Both the position numbers and the translations under genes were made by a program. 64,000 bases of DNA from an uncultured Chthonomonas sp. Lineage in GTDB: Bacteria > Armatimonadota > Chthonomonadetes > Chthonomonadales > Chthonomonadaceae. Location of the stretch: positions 1-64,000 of the forward strand of contig CAIONQ010000131.1 of the NCBI GenBank assembly GCA_903859705.1, given 5' to 3'. The notes under the pieces were generated by a model. It had not been told where the DNA came from and made no database searches. It saw only the letters and a program-made list of their open reading frames with translations. Shown piece after piece: positions 62,202-64,000 of the stretch; the stretch's first letter is position 1; the number at the start of each line of letters is the position of its first letter.

Positions 62202-63280
62202 TAAGCAACCCCTTTTGCCGTTGGCCAACCTACACTGCGCAGCAGCTGCCGTGCCTGGGCCTCGGTATCGGTGCGTGTGTGAATGAACATGCCTTCGGGG
62301 CCAACGGCATCCAGCAAAGGCAATACCTCATCAGGATGAACATCTATGGCCTGAACGCTTTTGCCGGCAGCTTTAATCTGTTTGTAAAGCTCATACCATT
62401 GCGGCGAGCCACCCCCCGGAAGGCCCGCCTGCGGGGTCCACTCTATTGCTTTGATGCCCTCTATGGCAAGCAAGTTCGGCAGTTGTGGAATTGCCTGGGT
62501 TCCATCCAGATGGTACATGGCGTAATCCAGATACGCGCACTGCTGGGTAAGTGCAGGGGAAATAAAGCGGCGGAACATTCGCGGGCTTATCATGCAGCAG
62601 AAATCACACTGAACCTTGGCTGTTTTACCGGGGCCCCACAGTTGAAAAGCGTAGAATGCGCTGCCACCCCAGGCATCCTGCAGCTCTTTCCAGAGCACGT
62701 CATAGCACTCGATATAGGCCTGGCCAATTTCATCCAACCATCGTTGCACCTGCTCCGGGCGTTCGATTAAATCCATCAGGCATTGCTGCGATCCTCGCAA
62801 CTGCGCCAGGGTATCGATATTCTCAACCAGATCGGGAACAGTAACCAGGTAGCGCCCCTGGGATGCTTTGAGGGCCATACGGATGAGGGTAATGTGCTTA
62901 TCCCACCACATGCCCTGTTGTGTAAATTTTATGGGTGGGTGGTTTTCTGGGTCCAGAATGCAGGGCTCGTACCACACCGTTGTTTCATCGATATGCCCCT
63001 CGGCGCCAAGAAACAGCCCCAGGCTGCCCGGGCCGCCGATATCCGTGTTAAACAGAGGCAGGGCTGCGCCGCCGAAGAAAGTGTTGGCGAGGCGAAACTC
63101 TTCGGCGCGCAGTACCCAGTCCAGATCCAGACGCCGGCGTTCTGGCGTTACGTCCAGATCGGGTGGCGGCACCGGTTCCCGGGGGGCATCCCCGGGTGCG
63201 GTGACCGAGAGGGCCAGGGCGGTGCCGTTCCACCAGCCTGTTAACGCGGCGCGTGCCTCCGCCCAGTCCTCTTTCCACAC
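62201..63280 (-). CDS. divergent UroD-fold protein
   Basis: 359 residues from a GTG at 63280 overlapping the stop of the MtaB gene (TAGTG). It is UroD-like by overall layout (RYLVTVPDLVENIDTLAQLRGSQQCLMDLIERPEQVQRWLDEI; CDFCCMISPRMFRRFISP). The catalytic H-x-C has become H-L-D-G (YHLDGTQ) and no C-terminal Cys is seen. No separate ribosome site is present, so it depends on coupling. The function is not known. It may be a chaperone-like or regulatory relative of the active enzymes in the operon. Confidence 0.8.
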   Translation of the reverse strand: MWKEDWAEARAALTGWWNGTALALSVTAPGDAPREPVPPPDLDVTPERRRLDLDWVLRAEEFRLANTFFGGAALPLFNTDIGGPGSLGLFLGAEGHIDETTVWYEPCILDPENHPPIKFTQQGMWWDKHITLIRMALKASQGRYLVTVPDLVENIDTLAQLRGSQQCLMDLIERPEQVQRWLDEIGQAYIECYDVLWKELQDAWGGSAFYAFQLWGPGKTAKVQCDFCCMISPRMFRRFISPALTQQCAYLDYAMYHLDGTQAIPQLPNLLAIEGIKAIEWTPQAGLPGGGSPQWYELYKQIKAAGKSVQAIDVHPDEVLPLLDAVGPEGMFIHTRTDTEAQARQLLRSVGWPTAKGVA

Positions 63281-64000
63281 TATGCTAACCCGTATTCTGA
63301 AGGTAGGTAGGGAGCATCTTTTAGCTGATCTCGCATCTGATCACAGATCTGCTCTTCTGTTTCAGGAAGCGATTCGGCCTGCTTACAGAACTTATCCAGC
63401 CAGCGGATTTCGTTACGAGGAATCTTTACGTCGCCAGAAGCATGGGCTTTACGCAACTCATCCAACGTGGCAATGGCGGCAGCCCTGGTGCGCTGATAGG
63501 GGTTTTCGTACTTTATAATTTCGCCAGCGAGGCGAATTACCACATCCGGCCTCAGCACATAAGCCTGCGGATCCATAGCAGAATCCGATTCCACCAGCCA
63601 GTTGCGCATCTTCAGCCTATCGGCATCAGAAGAGCGACCTGCTGTGTTTAGCAACCGGCAATCATAAGCCAGCTGTTCGAGAGATACAACCGGAGCGCTG
63701 GCACTTAGCAGCCGAACATTCTGAACAGATTCGTTCGACCAGCAATCACATACCGCCTGCGAGATATTGCCTACAGAGCTGAGGTGCGCACAGGCGGCGC
63801 TGCGCCCTTCCATAGAGATAGGGGCACCGGTGATGGCCTTGATGTAGGGACCTTCGTAAGCACAGTCTTTACTGGGCCCAACGGCCCCACACTCATAGGC
63901 AACCAGCCCACGCGGCACCGAGGCTACTCGCACCACGGCCGCAAAAACGCGCGGCACCATGCGCTGCTCTGCAAGCACCATGGCAGTGTTTGCAAACCCG
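63280..64000 (-). CDS. mtaB: methanol:corrinoid methyltransferase MtaB-like, C-terminal part (5' end outside window)
   Basis: The frame is open to the end of the window; 239 residues are seen and the start lies beyond it. The segment GLVAYECGAVGPSKDCAYEG, then ITGAPISMEGRSAACAHLSS and NISQAVCDCWSNESVQNVRL, and a final LPSEYG, match MtaB as I know it. The Cys in YECG and the second Cys in CDCW are 49 apart, the same as the recalled zinc ligands Cys 220 and Cys 269 of M. barkeri MtaB; the third ligand would lie in the missing part. MtaB breaks methanol and passes the methyl to a corrinoid protein (MtaC). A related methyl donor is possible. Confidence 0.85.
   Translation of the reverse strand, partial: GFANTAMVLAEQRMVPRVFAAVVRVASVPRGLVAYECGAVGPSKDCAYEGPYIKAITGAPISMEGRSAACAHLSSVGNISQAVCDCWSNESVQNVRLLSASAPVVSLEQLAYDCRLLNTAGRSSDADRLKMRNWLVESDSAMDPQAYVLRPDVVIRLAGEIIKYENPYQRTRAAAIATLDELRKAHASGDVKIPRNEIRWLDKFCKQAESLPETEEQICDQMRDQLKDAPYLPSEYGLA

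Noticed and set aside
58852-63280. Heme-pathway uroporphyrinogen decarboxylase (hemE)
   Set aside because: Context is corrinoid methyl transfer, no other heme gene is near, and the motifs are those of MtaA-like or variant UroD proteins.
1-64000. CRISPR arrays, prophage, transposases, rRNA genes
   Set aside because: None recognised in either strand; only one tRNA was found.

Overview
The window is gene-dense bacterial DNA of moderately high GC (estimated by eye, not computed). It most likely comes from an Armatimonadota bacterium. The clues are a DUF1559-type pseudopilin with the [12 protein letters not shown] stretch and an H-X9-DG motif, a stalk (copper amine oxidase N-terminal-like) domain protein, an S-layer-homology protein, CRTAC1 and DUF1080 proteins, and several UroD-family methyltransferases. 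Many genes have AGGAGG-type ribosome sites, TTG or GTG starts are common, and the best promoters read TTGACA-N17-TATACT. The phylum call is an inference from protein style, not a database result.

Layout. 1-410 is the end of a SWIM zinc-finger gene. 492-11.7 kb, nearly all on the minus strand, holds secreted carbohydrate-related proteins (two TIM-barrel or glycosidase-like enzymes, one with a CBM9-like tail; a beta-helix protein with a CBM6-like insert), a stalk-domain protein, a stress-type glycine-zipper protein and a 27-residue membrane peptide gene. 12-25.6 kb has two PQQ-like propeller proteins, a DUF1684 protein, an Eis-like acetyltransferase, an ankyrin protein, a very large Lhr-type helicase and a GH29-like enzyme. 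25.6-28.9 kb looks compositionally different and may be acquired DNA. 29-35 kb carries a DUF1080 protein, an O-methyltransferase, an aminotransferase, an OPT-like membrane protein and a SpoU methyltransferase.

34.9-38.4 kb is a tightly overlapping minus-strand operon: a GNAT gene, rsmI, a tRNA-guanine transglycosylase-family gene and a 16S rRNA methyltransferase of the aminoglycoside-resistance (RmtB/FmrO) type, preceded by tRNA-Gln(CUG). 38.4-41.7 kb has yvcK, rapZ and a glycine-rich RRM protein with a long leader. 41.8-48.5 kb is a cell-envelope block: uppP divergent from murA, then mreB, an SLH protein and a zinc-finger membrane protein. 48.5-53.6 kb holds a small membrane protein, a CRTAC1 lipoprotein, a TPR protein and the pseudopilin. 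54.3-55.4 kb has a peroxiredoxin and an ankyrin lipoprotein.

55.5-64.0 kb is the most interesting part. It is a continuous minus-strand operon with the C-terminal part of a methanol:corrinoid methyltransferase (MtaB-like, running off the window), four UroD/MtaA-fold proteins, a zinc homocysteine S-methyltransferase, a DUF1638 protein and a RACo-like [2Fe-2S]/ASKHA activator of corrinoid proteins. Together they suggest a corrinoid-dependent methyl-transfer pathway, plausibly methanol (or another methyl donor) to a corrinoid protein and then to homocysteine or a folate, in an organism that is not a methanogen. The corrinoid protein itself is not in the window.
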